DNA of 64,000 bases from Delphinus delphis. Lineage: Eukaryota > Chordata > Mammalia > Artiodactyla > Delphinidae. The notes below the pieces were generated by a model. The model saw only the letters and a list, made by a program, of their open reading frames with translations. It searched no databases and was not told where the DNA came from. Position 1 is the first letter of the stretch; each line of letters opens with the position of its first letter. The translations under genes were made by a program, and so were the position numbers. The stretch covers positions 29,776,168 through 29,840,167 of the forward strand of contig NC_082685.1 in the NCBI RefSeq assembly GCF_949987515.2, given 5' to 3'. Positions 11,671 to 23,395 of this stretch are shown piece after piece.

Positions 11671-11698
11671 TGTGTGTGTGTGTGTGTGCATGTGTGTA
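11671..11698 (+). repeat. (TG)n microsatellite
   Basis: About ten TG units, with a CA interruption near the end. Confidence 0.85.
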
Positions 11699-11743
11699 AC
11701 CACTGATTCAGCATTGTTATTTTTAGGTATTTAAAGTAAATGG

Positions 11744-12034
11744 GGACTTCCCTGGTGGCACAGTGATTAAGAATCCGCCTGCCAGTGTAAGGGGACATGG
11801 GTTCGAGCCCTGGTCCGGGAAGAATCCACATGCTGCGGAGCAACTAAGCCTGTGCGCCACAACTACTGAGCCTGCGCTCTAGAGCCCGTGAGCCACAACT
11901 ACTGAAGCCTGCGCACCTAGAGCCCGTGCTCTGCAACAAGAGAAGCCACCGCAGCGCACAGCAACGAAGAGTAGCCCCCGCTCAACGCAACTAGAGAAAA
12001 GCCTGCGCGCAGCAATGAAGACCCAACACAGCCA

Positions 12035-12069
<35 letters not shown>

Positions 12070-12082
12070 ATACATAAATAAC
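11744..12082 (+). mobile_element. Long CHR-type SINE with (AAAT)n tail
   Basis: The tRNA-like head (GACTTCCCTGGTGGCACAG) is followed by a canonical Pol III B box GGTTCGAGCCC at 11800-11810. The longer body repeats 'gccacaactactga' motifs, and the element ends in an AAATAAAT tail at about 12035-12080. A TSD, gtaaatgg, lies at 11736-11743 and 12083-12090. It differs from the ~220-bp class (for example 785-1005) in body and tail, so it belongs to a separate subfamily. Confidence 0.93.
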
Positions 12083-12090
12083 GTAAATGG

Positions 12091-13105
12091 TCTATATCTT
12101 GTTTTGTGACAGAATATGGCAAAGGGCCATCTTTAAGGGCTGAGAGAGATTAATGATATGATGGCAACCTTTGGAGAATGAAACAAAACTAGTCTGGTCT
12201 CCAAACAGTTCAATACAGGGAAGTGTGACTGTGTGTTTATGTGTGTGTGAGTATGTGTGTGTGCCTCTGTGACCTGTAACAAATACTGACTTACAAAACA
12301 CTGTCCCCAGGTAATTCTATTTTACTTTATAAACATCACAACCACGGGAAATGAGAAAAATTAGCCCTATGAATTCAAAGAGGCTAAAATGCATACTGGA
12401 AAAAAATCCAAAAGGGAGCTAGGCAGTTTATACCAACACATAGTCCTCCTCATGAAAGCTGTACCAAGTCAAGGACACGATCTAAAATTGAAGAAATTGG
12501 TAAGGAAAAGAAAAATTTTTAACCACTACAGGACTGCCAAAAAAAGAAAAAGAAAAAAACCTGTCAACACAAAAGATTCCTTTCTTCCTCTCTGAAATTC
12601 TAATCGAGTAATCCTGTCTGCCATCTAAAGCACCTTTCATCCGACTATCTCAGAGTCCTTTATTGTATTAAACAGTCACTGAATCCCTGAGGTGGCTAAA
12701 ATTATTCTAGTCATTTTACGAATGCAGCTATTCTCTCAAACCTCTCATCCTGGGGAGTGATAAGTCTGGGAATAAAAATCAGGAATCGATGAATGACCAG
12801 AGTCCTTATTCCTTGAACCTGTTTTATAAGTACTTAGGGGAAAATCCTGTGATTTGCTCTGGGAAAGTGCCCTGAGGAATTTAATGTGAGTTTTTGAATT
12901 GCTGTAAGTTATCTTGACGTATGCCAATGTATTCTTCCTCCTATCCTTGTTTCCCCCTTTCCCCTCATCCTTTTAACTGGAAGGATTGAAGAGCATGTTG
13001 CAGTACGATAAAACAGAAATAGAAGTGATTAAAAATGTAGAGCAAAGGAGTTTAGTAGATATTTCCACATCTTTGCGTCTTAGAGAATATTTAAAAGACT
13101 ACCAT
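12091..13105. other. Unique DNA, no gene seen
   Basis: It contains a TG-rich microsatellite at about 12228-12262 and a Lys-rich chance frame near 12389-12595 caused by A-rich sequence. No recognisable coding region was found. Confidence 0.5.
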
Positions 13106-13109
13106 TAGT

Positions 13110-13235
13110 TAGTCAGGTGACCTTGGACTAGGCATATGACCTATCCAAGCCTCAGTTTACACATCTGTAAAGAGAAGGTTAAACTAGATGAATTCTGAAG
13201 TCCCTGGCAGCTCTACTATTAATTGTGTGGTTCCA
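13110..13235 (+). repeat. MIR/MIR3-like SINE fragment
   Basis: The core text 'tgaccttggactaggc', 'cctcagtttacacatctgta' and 'actagatgaattctgaag' follows the MIR-type order of a tRNA-SINE core region. It is old and diverged. Confidence 0.65.
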
Positions 13236-14227
13236 CATTTAGAGCCAACACAGTTTCTGTATTCTGGCATGAATCATTATGAAAAGAAGATTTTAAAAAG
13301 TCTAAGATAAATATTTCAAAATATTTCCAAAAACTAAATGTGGTTGAGAAGCATTTATGAGGTCAAAATCATTCTTCTTCCTTCATATGTCACTGTTCGT
13401 AATGGGTCCTGAAGAGCCAATACCCCAATTCAGAGCCCACCGCCAGATAGAGGCTAGTCTACCAAAATAAGTGGACCCCTCAAGTCCAAGTCCCATTAGA
13501 ATGACCCTGTACTTTACACTGTCATGTTACGAATGTATCAGAATGTATCAAGTGCAGTCATTGTGACTGCCCCTTTGAAGGTGAGATAAGTGGAGCCTCT
13601 GTACCCAGATTACCCAGGTGAGGAGGCCAGTTTGATGACTGAGGTGTCACTTATGGGGAAGGGGATAGAAATACGGCCCAAGGGTGTTAAGCTGTAAATT
13701 AACACACTGAAGTTGACAGAGAGATTAGTTCAGTCTTTGAGGGTGCAAGAAAGCCAAGGGACCATGGAAGCTCTGAAGCTTAGCTGTCATTATTTCTGCC
13801 TTGAAGAACACCCCCTCCCTTTTTTAAACCAGAGTCCCTGCTAACATCTCTCTGTAGGATACCTAAAATCATGAGACTCTCAAATGTAGGCACCCATTCA
13901 CAGTAAATCCTACCCAATCCTTCCTAATTTAGACTTACATCTCAAAGAATATTTACCTTCTGTGCAACCTTCTGTCACTTCAATGTTCAGTTCAGTGGTT
14001 AGCAAAGATTTCGTGTTGGGCATCTAGGGGAGGTCTGAGCTATCAGGGCACCAGGTTCCATGTCTTGAATAAAGATTTCCTTTCAGGTCAGGGATTGAAA
14101 TCTCAGCAGTATGAAGCTCACATTGTAAGGTTTCTGGGCAGATCATACCATTTATCAGGGATAATTCCAGAAGACAATGGCTCACTTAATGGAGGAATAT
14201 TTTACAAGTCAGATACTAGCTTCTGAT

Positions 14228-14265
<38 letters not shown>

Positions 14266-14340
14266 TTTCCATGTCTAGCTCTACAGCAAATGACACAAAT
14301 CACTCAGCCCCATGCATTCTCCATCAAGTGGTCTATACAG
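13236..14340. other. Unique DNA with isolated A28 run
   Basis: No gene or recognised repeat was seen, apart from an uninterrupted A28 run at 14232-14259. The run is not preceded by an identifiable SINE or LINE body, so it is probably the leftover tail of an unrecognisably old or truncated retrocopy. Confidence 0.5.
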
Positions 14341-14344
14341 CATG

Positions 14345-14545
14345 ATGATGAAGCCTAAAGATGCCGGAGTAAGAATAATAGAGTTCAGATCTCTGCTTCC
14401 CCACTTTCTGTCTGACATATTTGGATAAGTTATTTAATTTCCCAGGGTCTCATCTGTAAAATGCTGATATCATTTCCTGACTCATGGGATTGTTCTGAAT
14501 ATTGAGCGAGCTGCTTCAGATGTGGTAAGTATACAGTAACTTTTT
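14345..14545 (+). repeat. MIR SINE
   Basis: The order is 'agttcagatctctgcttccc', 'ggataagttatttaatttcc', 'ctcatctgtaaaatg', then 'ttgttctgaatattgagcga', which matches the MIR sense strand. Confidence 0.7.
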
Positions 14546-15022
14546 TTCTGATAATGTCATCATTTGCAAAATAATTATTACACTTGGAGATGCAACCTAC
14601 ATGACAGAACCAAGTGTTTTTCCTTACCAATATTATAGTTATCATTGGTATGGATGACCTATCAAGTCTACAAGCATGGTCCTAATTTACTCATGGAGGG
14701 TATAAAAGAGAAGCTTGTACAGCAACCTGGGTAGCAGATATAGTCAAGATTATTATGCACAAATTAAGAATATGAAAATGCAGTCCTAATGCAAGGTACT
14801 ATTTAAAGGTTTTTTTCTTTTAAAAGAGTCACAAAACTTTGGGTGCCTCCATAAAAATAGAAAACCATAAATATTACGTGAAAGCATGAATCAGATTTTA
14901 GTGTAAATGGTTTTTGCCTTTTTATTGTATTTGATATACAATGCATGATGGAGAAGTCATACATTTTTGAAGATGTAAAAATTAACTACGCCTGTTTTCG
15001 TCATCTCGGAAGAATAACAATT

Positions 15023-15152
15023 GGTTTTTGTTTTTCTTTTCGCCGTGTTGCATGTGGGATCTTAGTTCCCCGACCAGGGATCAAACCCTCGCTCCCTGCA
15101 GTGTAAGCATTGGAAGCGTGGAGTCTTAACCACTGGACCGCCAGGGAAGTCC
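15023..15152 (-). mobile_element. Short tRNA-derived SINE (CHR-1-like)
   Basis: On the minus strand it reads GGACTTCCCTGGCGGTCCAG, then a tRNA-like body with the B-box-like text GGTTTGATCCC, ending CACGGCGAAAAG with an A-rich tail (T-rich at 15023-15040). A TSD, aacaatt, lies at 15016-15022 and 15153-15159. At 130 bp it is the shortest SINE class in the window. Confidence 0.9.
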
Positions 15153-15279
15153 AACAATTAAAATTTTAAATAAATATGTTTACCCAGCAAGATGGTGCTC
15201 CCATTGTGCACAGGTGTTTGATTGATATCATTTAAGACAGGAGGATATTTGATTGATCTGTCCTCATAAGACTATTTGG

Positions 15280-15462
15280 TACGCGGGCTTCTCACCGCTG
15301 TGGCCTCTCCCGTTGCAGAGCACAGGCTCCGGACGCGCAGGCTCAGCAGCCATGGCTCACGGGCCCAGCCGCTCTGCGGCTGGTGGGGTCTTCCCGAACT
15401 GGGGCACGAAGCTGCATCCCCTGCATCGGCAGGCGGACTCTCAACCACTGCGCCACCAGGGC
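15280..15462 (-). mobile_element. CHR-type SINE without poly(A) tail
   Basis: The body is clearly related to 785-1005 (minus strand). The T run expected at its left edge is absent, however, and the head at 15456-15462 stops at CCAGGGC, lacking the last bases of the usual CCAGGGAAGCCC. A short match, cataaga, at 15265-15271 and 15473-15479 may be a TSD, but it does not abut the element. It is truncated or rearranged at both ends. Confidence 0.88.
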
Positions 15463-15469
15463 TTTAGGA

Positions 15470-15600
15470 CAACATAAGAACTAGGTATAATTATCTTCAT
15501 TTAATGAGGACATTTACTAAACTCAGAGAGAGTATATAACCATACTGCCAAGTCTCAGTTCAAACCCAGGTTTCTCAGAACCCAAAATCCGTGCTCTTAA
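15470..15600 (-). repeat. MIR SINE fragment
   Basis: The text 'attatcttcatttaatgagg' and 'caaacccaggtttctcagaa' matches the MIR complement. It lies directly beside the tail-less CHR SINE, which may have inserted into it. Confidence 0.6.
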
Positions 15601-15829
15601 CATACATAGCATAAAAACAGTCACAACAAGCTCAATTATTGAAATTGATTAGCATCAACTGGAAAATATTTCCAATAACTTGGAAAGGGTCACTGAACAA
15701 TGACTATATCATTGTTGCTGATGGTGGACTAGATATTTGGATGCTATTATATTAAAAACATGCTTTCACGTGATACTTAGAGTTATTTGAACAAATATAA
15801 TTCTATTCCCCAATTACACATATATTTCT

Positions 15830-16065
15830 TCATAGCACATTTTACTGTCTGAAACTGTATTTTATGCTGCATATTTATTATTATTTAAAATTTTTATGTC
15901 CCCCTCTTGAATATCAGCCCCATGAGGTCAGGGCAGAAAACTGTTTCATTATTATTTCGTTATTTCTGATTCCCAAGTCTCCCAATAGGCACTCAGTCCA
16001 CGTTTGTTGAATGAAAGAATGGACAATGAATGAATGAATAAATGAACGAATGAATACATTGATAC
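15830..16065 (+). repeat. L2 LINE 3' end with (GAAT)n
   Basis: The segments 'ccctcttgaatatcagcccc', 'gaggtcagggcag' and 'cacgtttgttgaatgaaaga' are typical of the L2 3' end. They are followed by GAAT/GAAC repeat units at about 16028-16058. Confidence 0.65.
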
Positions 16066-16605
16066 AGCTCTATATAACCATACATATAGGCAGGTGTACA
16101 TGTTCTAAAACCCAAAGGCTTATTACATAAGAGATAGCATAAAAGGGTCCTGATAAATTCCAGGGAAGATGATGTAAAACCATCACTTTACACAATTGAA
16201 ACTACATATATCCTGTTGCAGCCATCAATATTTCCAAGCTATAACAGGATATTGTAAATGTGCCCCTGGCATTATTATGCTGAACAATACCACTGATTTC
16301 CATGCTATGTAATAGGATACTTTAAAATACACAGCTCAGGAAGATACCATCTTCTGTGGCTTCTCCATCATAAGGATCACATTCTACGCTGACATTCCCT
16401 CCTGCGCTCCATGTCCAGTACATCACTAAACAATGAAACATTTATTTATCTATTCACACAAGAGGGTCAAGTATATACAACCAGGCAGTGAATTAAAAGG
16501 TTTATTAAGCCCTTTGGAATCCATCCTTCCTCCCAGTACAGAGTTACTCTTTGATTCTAAATATTGTAACATATAGTCAACCAGAGGGTTGAAACCTAGG
16601 TAGGT

Positions 16606-17065
16606 ATCGTGGGTTGAATTGTGTCCCCCGCTACCAAAAAAAATGTTAAAGTACTAATCCCCAGGACCTCACAATGTGACTGTGTTGGGAAATAGGATCA
16701 CTGCAGATGTAATTATTTTAATTCAGATAAGGTCATACTGAATTAGGCTGGATCCTTAATCCAATGTGACTGGTGTCCTCCAAGATGATGTGATGACACA
16801 GGGAGAACCCCACGTGACAACAGAGGCAGAGACTGGAGGGGTGCAACTACAAGCCAACAAAAACTAATAATTGTTTGCCAATCACCAGGAACTAGGAAGA
16901 GGCAAGGAAAGGATTTTCCCCAACAGGCTTCAGAGGGAGCATGGGCTTACTGACACATTTATTTTGGAATTCCAGAACCTAGAACTGTCTGAAGGAAAGT
17001 TCTGTTGTTTTACGTCACCCACGTTTGGGTTATTTTTGTCAGGGCAGCCCGCAGAAACTAATACA
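16606..17065 (+). mobile_element. MLT1-type LTR (ERVL-MaLR), solo
   Basis: The sequence starts 'gtgggttgaattgtgtcccc', continues with 'ggacctcacaatgtgactg' and 'cagatgtaattattttaatt', then 'gggcagcccgcagaaactaa'. This is the expected order of an MLT1 LTR of the ancient mammalian MaLR group. No internal retroviral region is attached, so it is a solo LTR. A 121-codon open frame crosses its 3' half by chance. Confidence 0.8.
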
Positions 17066-17159
17066 ACCAGCATTGTATTCTGCATAGAAGAGAAAAATCC
17101 TGAGGATCATGTCGGGAAATCTTGGGAGAATAAGGCATTTAGGTCTATTATATTAGTAC

Positions 17160-17497
17160 CTAGTATGGTAGATTATTTGCAAAGATGGCCAAAACAATTA
17201 TTACCATTTCTGTATCTGGGCCACTTTGCTGTGTGACTTTGCCATTCCCCTCAACAGGAAGTAGAATCTATTTTCCTTCCCCTTGAATTTGGGCTCACCA
17301 TGTGATTTGCTTTAGCCAATAGATTTAACCAACTTAACCAATGGCCAGCTTCTGGGCCTAGGCCACAAGAGGCCTTTCAATGTCTGATTTCACCCTACTG
17401 GAAGGTGGTACCACCATCTGAGGAAGCTCAGGCTAGCCTATTGGAGGATGAGACCATTTGGAATGGCAATGAGCTCCCCATTTACTACTCCCTAAAC
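17160..17497 (+). mobile_element. MLT1D-like LTR, 5' part
   Basis: The text 'ccactttgctgtgtgacttt', 'gatttgctttagccaataga' and 'ccacaagaggcctttc' follows the MLT1D/E-type order. The LTR is split by a MER5-like element at 17498-17683 and resumes at 17692. Confidence 0.65.
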
Positions 17498-17683
17498 CAG
17501 CATTCTTAAGCATGAGTGTGCATTGGAATCACCTGGAGGACTTATTAAAACAGATTGCTGGGTCCCACTCTTAGAGTTTTTGATTCAGTAGCTCTGGCAT
17601 GGTGTCTGAGAACTTTCACTTCTAACAACTTCCCTAGTGATGGTGATGATACTGGTCCAATGATCACACTTTGGGAATAACTG
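17498..17683 (+). mobile_element. MER5-type hAT-Charlie MITE
   Basis: The MER5 text 'gtgcattggaatcacctgga' and 'agattgctgggtcccactc' is present, and the ends are near-inverted (CAGCATTCTTAAGC versus a complement of TTTGGGAATAACTG). An 8-bp TSD, ccctaaac/ccctagac (one mismatch), lies at 17490-17497 and 17684-17691, as expected for hAT transposition. It is a non-autonomous element without transposase. Confidence 0.8.
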
Positions 17684-17691
17684 CCCTAGAC

Positions 17692-17830
17692 CAATCAGCC
17701 TCCACTGAAGCCCTGAGATGACTGCAGGCATGTGACGGACCCCAGGTGAGTCCAGCAGAAGAACTGTTCAGTTGACCCACAAGCCCCTGAGTTTCAGGGT
17801 GGTTTGGTACATAGCAAGAAGCAACTGTGA
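17692..17830 (+). mobile_element. MLT1D-like LTR, 3' part
   Basis: The sequence 'gaagccctgagatgactgca' and 'cccacaagcccctgag' continues the LTR interrupted at 17497. It is diverged and the end is approximate. Confidence 0.55.
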
Positions 17831-18124
17831 CTTCATGTTATTCTGTCATCTTGTGGGAATGACTTCTAACTCATTACTGGCTTTATACAGTCTTTTAAAT
17901 TTCCACTGCAAAAGCCATTTGTGGTTGACAGGAAGAAACCAGAGAATATAATGGTGGGCAAAGGTAAAGTTCTTGTTTGGGGGAAAACAAAGGACAATAC
18001 TATGAAAGATGGCTTTATGGATGTAGGAATAGGTAAAGACAATGCAAAACACATGCAGAACAAACAACTGGTTATTATTTTCTATTTGAAAATGACCCAG
18101 AGATATTTTTCTCAATCTTTAAGG

Positions 18125-18240
18125 TACTTAAGAATCACTCGAGAAGCTCACTAACATTCAGATTCCAGGGCAGGACCCCACAGAGATCTAGATGGAGGCA
18201 GACCAGGAGAGGACCCAGTAATCTGTATTTTTTAAGAACT
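18125..18240 (+). repeat. MER5-like hAT remnant
   Basis: The text 'agaatcactcgagaagctca', 'attccagggcaggacccca' and 'agtaatctgtattttttaag' follows MER5-type order. No TSD was recognised. Confidence 0.55.
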
Positions 18241-18245
18241 ACCTC

Positions 18246-19765
18246 CATTCCTGGTCGTTCTTATTCAGACGGTTTAGGTATCCATAAAGACACCAAGGAA
18301 AGACCTGATGGTAAGCTCCTGGGGGCCAGACGATGTTTGTAAATCTCAGTATCGTTCACACATACAAAGGCTCTTGAAAATTGTGTTTAACAACCTGCCT
18401 GGTTGGAAACACCCTCTCTTCAATAGGAAGAACTTTCTTTGTGACCAAGATCCTCTATTTGTAGTTATAATCACTTTCCTTTTTTCTTCTGTATTTGGCT
18501 TTTAAAATATGGTAGAAAAAACCCATAGTTTTTTAAAAGAGTTTAAGGGCTCCTGGCCCCCCTCATCCAATGGCACCAGATCCTTCTGTCTGCTGCTAGG
18601 TCATCCCACCCCACCTCCACCCACCTGCTGCCATGCTCTCTAAATACAACTTGCCTGCTGCCCAGAGCACTTCCAGACTGAGTGGGCTCATTAAGTGCAC
18701 AGAGTGACCAGTGAGTAGAGTGGAGCTATTCTAGGACACCAGCTTTTCCTGTTCTCCCCCAACTACAGCAACCATCCAAGGCAGTTCCTGTTTCTATTGT
18801 GCGGCATGTGATTATATGCTAACATGTCATTGTGATCTCATTTTTCAAATTATCGACTCAGGTGTCAGTCACCTAAAATCAATATTATTTCAAAATATTT
18901 TTCTAATGCATATTGTTTCAGAGAAAATGTATTAACATTGCTCACAACCCTCAGAGAGATAAAATGGAGCCATTGTATCTTCAGCTTAAACCTCACTTTA
19001 AATGCTTTCTATAGTTTGTAGTCTTGTTTCCCAAGAATATATAAAGCAATTTGAATTATGGCCAAATTTCAATGTAGATAACTTTAATGGCTGTATACGT
19101 GTGTGTCTTGATTACAATTCCTGCTGCACTGAAACAGAGATTTTTCAGCTTAGAGAATAATTTTTTAAAGTTTTCAGTTTACCCCAATCCCGCCCCCAAA
19201 ACACCCCACCCTCTAAAAAAACACTCCAGTTTTCCTTATAAAAGATAGGCTCCCTGTGGCATTTAATGAGTTACCCATCATTAACTCTGCAGGATACAGT
19301 CAATAAATTTAATATGTGTGTACTTAAATGAAAGATCTGACAGCTGTGAATTGTAAACAGGAATTTGGTATAAACAGAGATTTTTATGAATAAAAAAATA
19401 AGAACAACATCACTGGAACTTACATTAACAATAAATTTTTCCTGGCTACTTCCTTCCTTCAGGTTTTACTAGAAGAAGGAATTGATGCTTAAGGGCATTT
19501 GGGGACAAGATGGGGACAAAGTACCATAATATTAGAAGCAGAAATCTCCAGTGAGATCATTTTAGGTTAGTACCTATCCCTTTTTCCATCTTATTCATGA
19601 ATTGGGTGAAGAATTAATACTCCTTCCAGTTCTGGACCATTCACCCTTCCATTTGGAAACCTTTTGAAGGAGGATGAGAAGGAGAACTAATAAAGAAACC
19701 TAACTTTATTTTGTTTCTAGGAAGGGTTGGGATCCAGGGGAGTAACTTTTACCGTTTATCTACCA
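18246..19765. other. Unique DNA, no gene seen
   Basis: Mostly AT-rich sequence with a slightly C-rich patch around 18545-18680. No supported exon, RNA gene or repeat was found. Confidence 0.5.
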
Positions 19766-19769
19766 TCAG

Positions 19770-19980
19770 TCAAGTACCAAGTGAGGTACATTATTTAAGT
19801 AGTTCTATTTAGTTCTTAAAAGCCTCAGTTTTCATAGATCTATGAAGAGATGAATAATTCCTGTATTATCAACTGAAGCTAAGAAATTTTAAATCACCTA
19901 CCCAAAGTCACACAGCTAACCAATTACAGAACTGATATCAGTCTACTTGACTCCCCAAGCTGCTCTACTATATCAAGATA
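19770..19980 (-). repeat. MIR SINE
   Basis: 'cccaaagtcacacagctaac' and the preceding 'gtaccaagtgaggtacatta' match the MIR complement. It directly precedes a hAT element at 19995. Confidence 0.7.
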
Positions 19981-19994
19981 TTTAGCTTTTAATT

Positions 19995-20337
19995 CAGGAA
20001 TGGGCAAAAATTTTTTTCTGTAAAGGGCCAGAGAGTAAATATTTTAGGCTCTGAGAGCCATATGGTCTCTGTTGCAACTACTCAACTCTGCCGTGATAGG
20101 CGAAAACAGCCATAGACAGTACATAAATGAATAAGCATGGCTGGGTTCCAATAAAAAAAAAAAAATTATGGACACTGAAATTTGAATTTCATTAAATTTT
20201 CATGTGTCATGAAATATCACTCTTGGTTCTTTTTATTCAACCATTGAAAAATGTAAAACACATTCTCAGTTTAAAGTCATACAAAAACACTGTGGCTGGC
20301 TGAATTTGGGCCTGGGGCCTTAGTTTGCAAACCCCTC
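19995..20337 (+). mobile_element. hAT-Charlie non-autonomous DNA transposon (MER1-group)
   Basis: It starts 'caggaatgggcaaaaat' with 'ctgtaaagggccagagagta' and ends 'tagtttgcaaacccct', giving diverged terminal inverted repeats. An 8-bp TSD (ttttaatt / ctttaatt) lies at 19987-19994 and 20338-20345. The interior includes 'gcaactactcaactctgccg' and an A run. There is no transposase frame. A related but internally shortened copy lies at 23636-23826 in the opposite orientation. Confidence 0.85.
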
Positions 20338-20339
20338 CT

Positions 20340-20470
20340 TTAATTTCCTAAGCATCTGGAGGTCAGGGGCTACATCTTTTGGTTCTCTGGGTCTTCTGAG
20401 GGCCTCCCACAATGCCTAAAATAGAGCAAGCTCTTGCTAACATTTGGTGATTGCATTGAATGTGTGGCTC
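20340..20470 (+). repeat. L2 LINE 3' fragment
   Basis: 'ggaggtcaggggctacatct' and 'cacaatgcctaaaatagagc' resemble the L2 end ('gcagggactgtgtctt ... agtgcctggcacatag'). Short and old. Confidence 0.5.
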
Positions 20471-22525
20471 TCAATGGTGTCATTTTTATCTTTCCAATTG
20501 CATATTCCTCGATCTCTTTTTACTAGAGCCTACATTTACTCCATTGCTGTAACTCAAATTTTTTTCAAAGAAAAATAGAAGTTGTATCATTTAAAGTTAC
20601 TGTACCTTAACAAATGCACCTAAAATGGCACTGTTTTTGCATGCATGAAAGCTCAAAGCCTCAACAACTCCCAAGAGTGATTAATCTTCTAACACTAATT
20701 AGATATTTGCTAATTAGCGTCTGATGTGTGAAATGAAAAAACATTTTGAAGCTGAAATGAATAGGGTCTAGAAAGATAGGGCTGTGTTCCAGTTCCCCCT
20801 TTTTCATATTATCATATTTCATAAATATTAATAAGATCACATGATACCAGATGCTCTATAAAATTATCTCTGTGAACGAAGGCTTTTGTTTGATATAATA
20901 GGGATGTGTCAATATTTTGCATATGGAAGAAAGCACTCAATGAAGGAAAGCATTTTTTTCCTCAATGTTAAAGAGATGTCATATTTCATGAATCACTTTT
21001 ATGCTGGATCAACCAGTCCTACTTTTTAGCCTAGACTTCCTCCCATAAAGGAAGGTAGAAAACCTTTCTCCAAATTAATGCTTTTCTTCCTCTCTTACAC
21101 CTTAATCTTATCTTGGTTTAAAAGAGAACTTACCAGAGTGGAAAGTATCCTAAACCTATGATTCTCTGTAATGAAATAATAGAAATCATTACAGAATGGT
21201 CAATTGCAATAAGAAATTTGGTAAAAGAGAGATATTTGAATTTCATTAATTGTATGCATGAGGACAGTCCTAAAAAAAAACCCAAATGCCATCTTGAGTT
21301 AAAAAAAAAAAAAAAAAAACTATAAAGAATGAGATAGAGGTTTCAGTGCTTCAAGCTCACACACACAGGCTATAATATTCAAGTCATAAATATTAATTCA
21401 TGTTGTATTCATAAAATGTAACATTTTGATATGAAATATTTCTCAAGGGACAGCCCACATTAAACATATTTGTTTCTGAAAGAAAAGACCTATAATAATA
21501 AACTATTTCAGTTGGTGTGGGATTTTTTGAAAAACCACTCACCTGTGAATGCTGGTCATATCACAAATTATATCTAATTACAGCATTGATACAGTAATTT
21601 GAAATGATAGCTAAGCACAAGTTGACAAAGGTGACATTGAAACATAATGACGATGAGATTATCATTTTCTTAGGCTGACATTTTGTGATTATAATAATGC
21701 TGATCGAGATGATTAAAACCATAATGAAGGGAAAGCTTCAAGAACCAGAACAAAACACACCGAGATTAGAGAGAGGCTAACTATCATTTTGTCTTCTGCT
21801 TCTTCAATATGCTTTGTCCTTCTGATGTAAAGTTAGGCACTTGTATTAGTCCCAGAGAACTGTGGAAACTGTGGTTGATAGATGGTGTTTTCTACCCACT
21901 CACAGAAGTGTCTGTTTTTCAAAGCTGGAATGAGAGGATAAGGTCACCAGTGCCAATTTATCCATTTACACTGGGGATTGTTTTCCAGTTGGCTCTGAGA
22001 TTGTGTATCAGCTCCCAGATGCAAAACATCAATATACTATCTGCACTGATATTCAGTTACCAGGACATCAGCTTAAAATTCATGGTGATCCCAAGGCTCT
22101 GCACTGTTGCAAACAACAAGTGAATGGGAAAAGTCTGGCAGACATTACCCCTTCACTTATCATTACATGAGAATAAAACCAGACAGCTTTTAATTATCAA
22201 CAACAGAGAAATAAGTCAAGGGGAATCATACCCAATCAAGACATCACCAGTCAATCTAGCGGGCAGACTGGCTAAACTTGGGAATGAATGACGCTCTGTA
22301 CTTTGCTCAAATGACCCTATTTAAATTGTAGCAAGTTCAAAGTATCTGATGATACTATAATTCCAGCTGAATTCTGAACCTCATTTCAAAAATAGAAGAT
22401 AAATGTGTCTCAATTATTTAAAATCGCCTTCCCAACTATCCACATGTTCTCAAATTTGGTTTTCATTTACCTATAGTATACAGTGCCTTAAAGGCTCATC
22501 ATAGATCTATGGACATTCATCTGGA
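20471..22525. other. Unique AT-rich DNA, no gene seen
   Basis: It contains an A19 run at 21301-21319 without a recognisable retrocopy body. It also holds the first copy (21585-21666) of a direct-repeat pair reported as a finding. A 104-codon frame at 21809-22123 shows no recognisable domain. Confidence 0.5.
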
Positions 22526-22534
22526 AGTAATTTG

Positions 22535-22620
22535 CAAATCATCTCCGCCACCAGCTAGGTAGATGCAACTGTCCCATTTTACTGATGAGGCAACTGAGAC
22601 ATAGACTGACAGGTATGGAC
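22535..22620 (-). repeat. MIR fragment
   Basis: 'cattttactgatgaggcaac' followed by 'tgagacatagact' matches the MIR complement. Under 100 bp. Confidence 0.5.
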
Positions 22621-23395
22621 TATTAAGTAGTGCCTCCTAATGGGGAACTTCCCATTATCCGAAAGTGTCCTACATTCTGCAACATTTGAAAAGTTTCTTT
22701 CCTCCCTTAAAGTATAAGCTGACTGCCTGTTTTATAGCTCAGATATCATGGCTTGGTTATTACCAGCTATTTTTCTGCAAATCGTAAAGGTACGTGACAG
22801 TGTGAATTGCATGACGTCCAGTGTACCCTATTCCTTAGTAAAGTCTCTATCTCATTGTAATCTTCATCCTTATATGTTCCGTGCTAATGGTACCCACCTG
22901 GTTTGTAACAGCACCTTTCCCCAGGGATCACTTAGGACTTTAATCTTTGCCATGTGCTTAGGAAGAGGGAGTCGTGGGAGCGAGGAAAGGCTTATAGATG
23001 TGCACAGTCAGCGTCAGAGGTAGAAAGCAGTGGCCTTTCCTCAAGGTCTGATTTTGTTTTGTTTGTTTTTCAAGAAAAAGAAATTATCATCATTCTGAGA
23101 TAAATACACTCTTTCTGATGGATGAAGCTAGTGTTTCTCCACTTTTAATCACTCTATCCTTAGAACTTTTAATTTTTCCTTTCAAATCAGCTGCTGACTA
23201 TTGATACAATAATTTGAAGTGATACCTAAGTGCATGTTGACAACGGTTACACTGGAACATAATGATGGTGACATTATTGTCATTATGTGACTGGCACTGT
23301 AATACACACATTTTATACAGTACCTCCTTTGTTCCTGACGATGTGTTTCTTTGCAATTTATAGATGAAGAAATCCAGCTCAAAAAACTTTAAATC

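Noticed and set aside
11744..12082. tRNA gene based on the A- and B-box text
   Set aside because: The body is 340 bp with an A-rich tail and TSDs, so it is a tRNA-derived SINE, not a tRNA able to fold and be processed.
16871..17236. 121-codon frame as a retroviral or host protein
   Set aside because: It starts inside an MLT1 LTR and runs into a second LTR. LTRs do not code here, and no viral motif is present.
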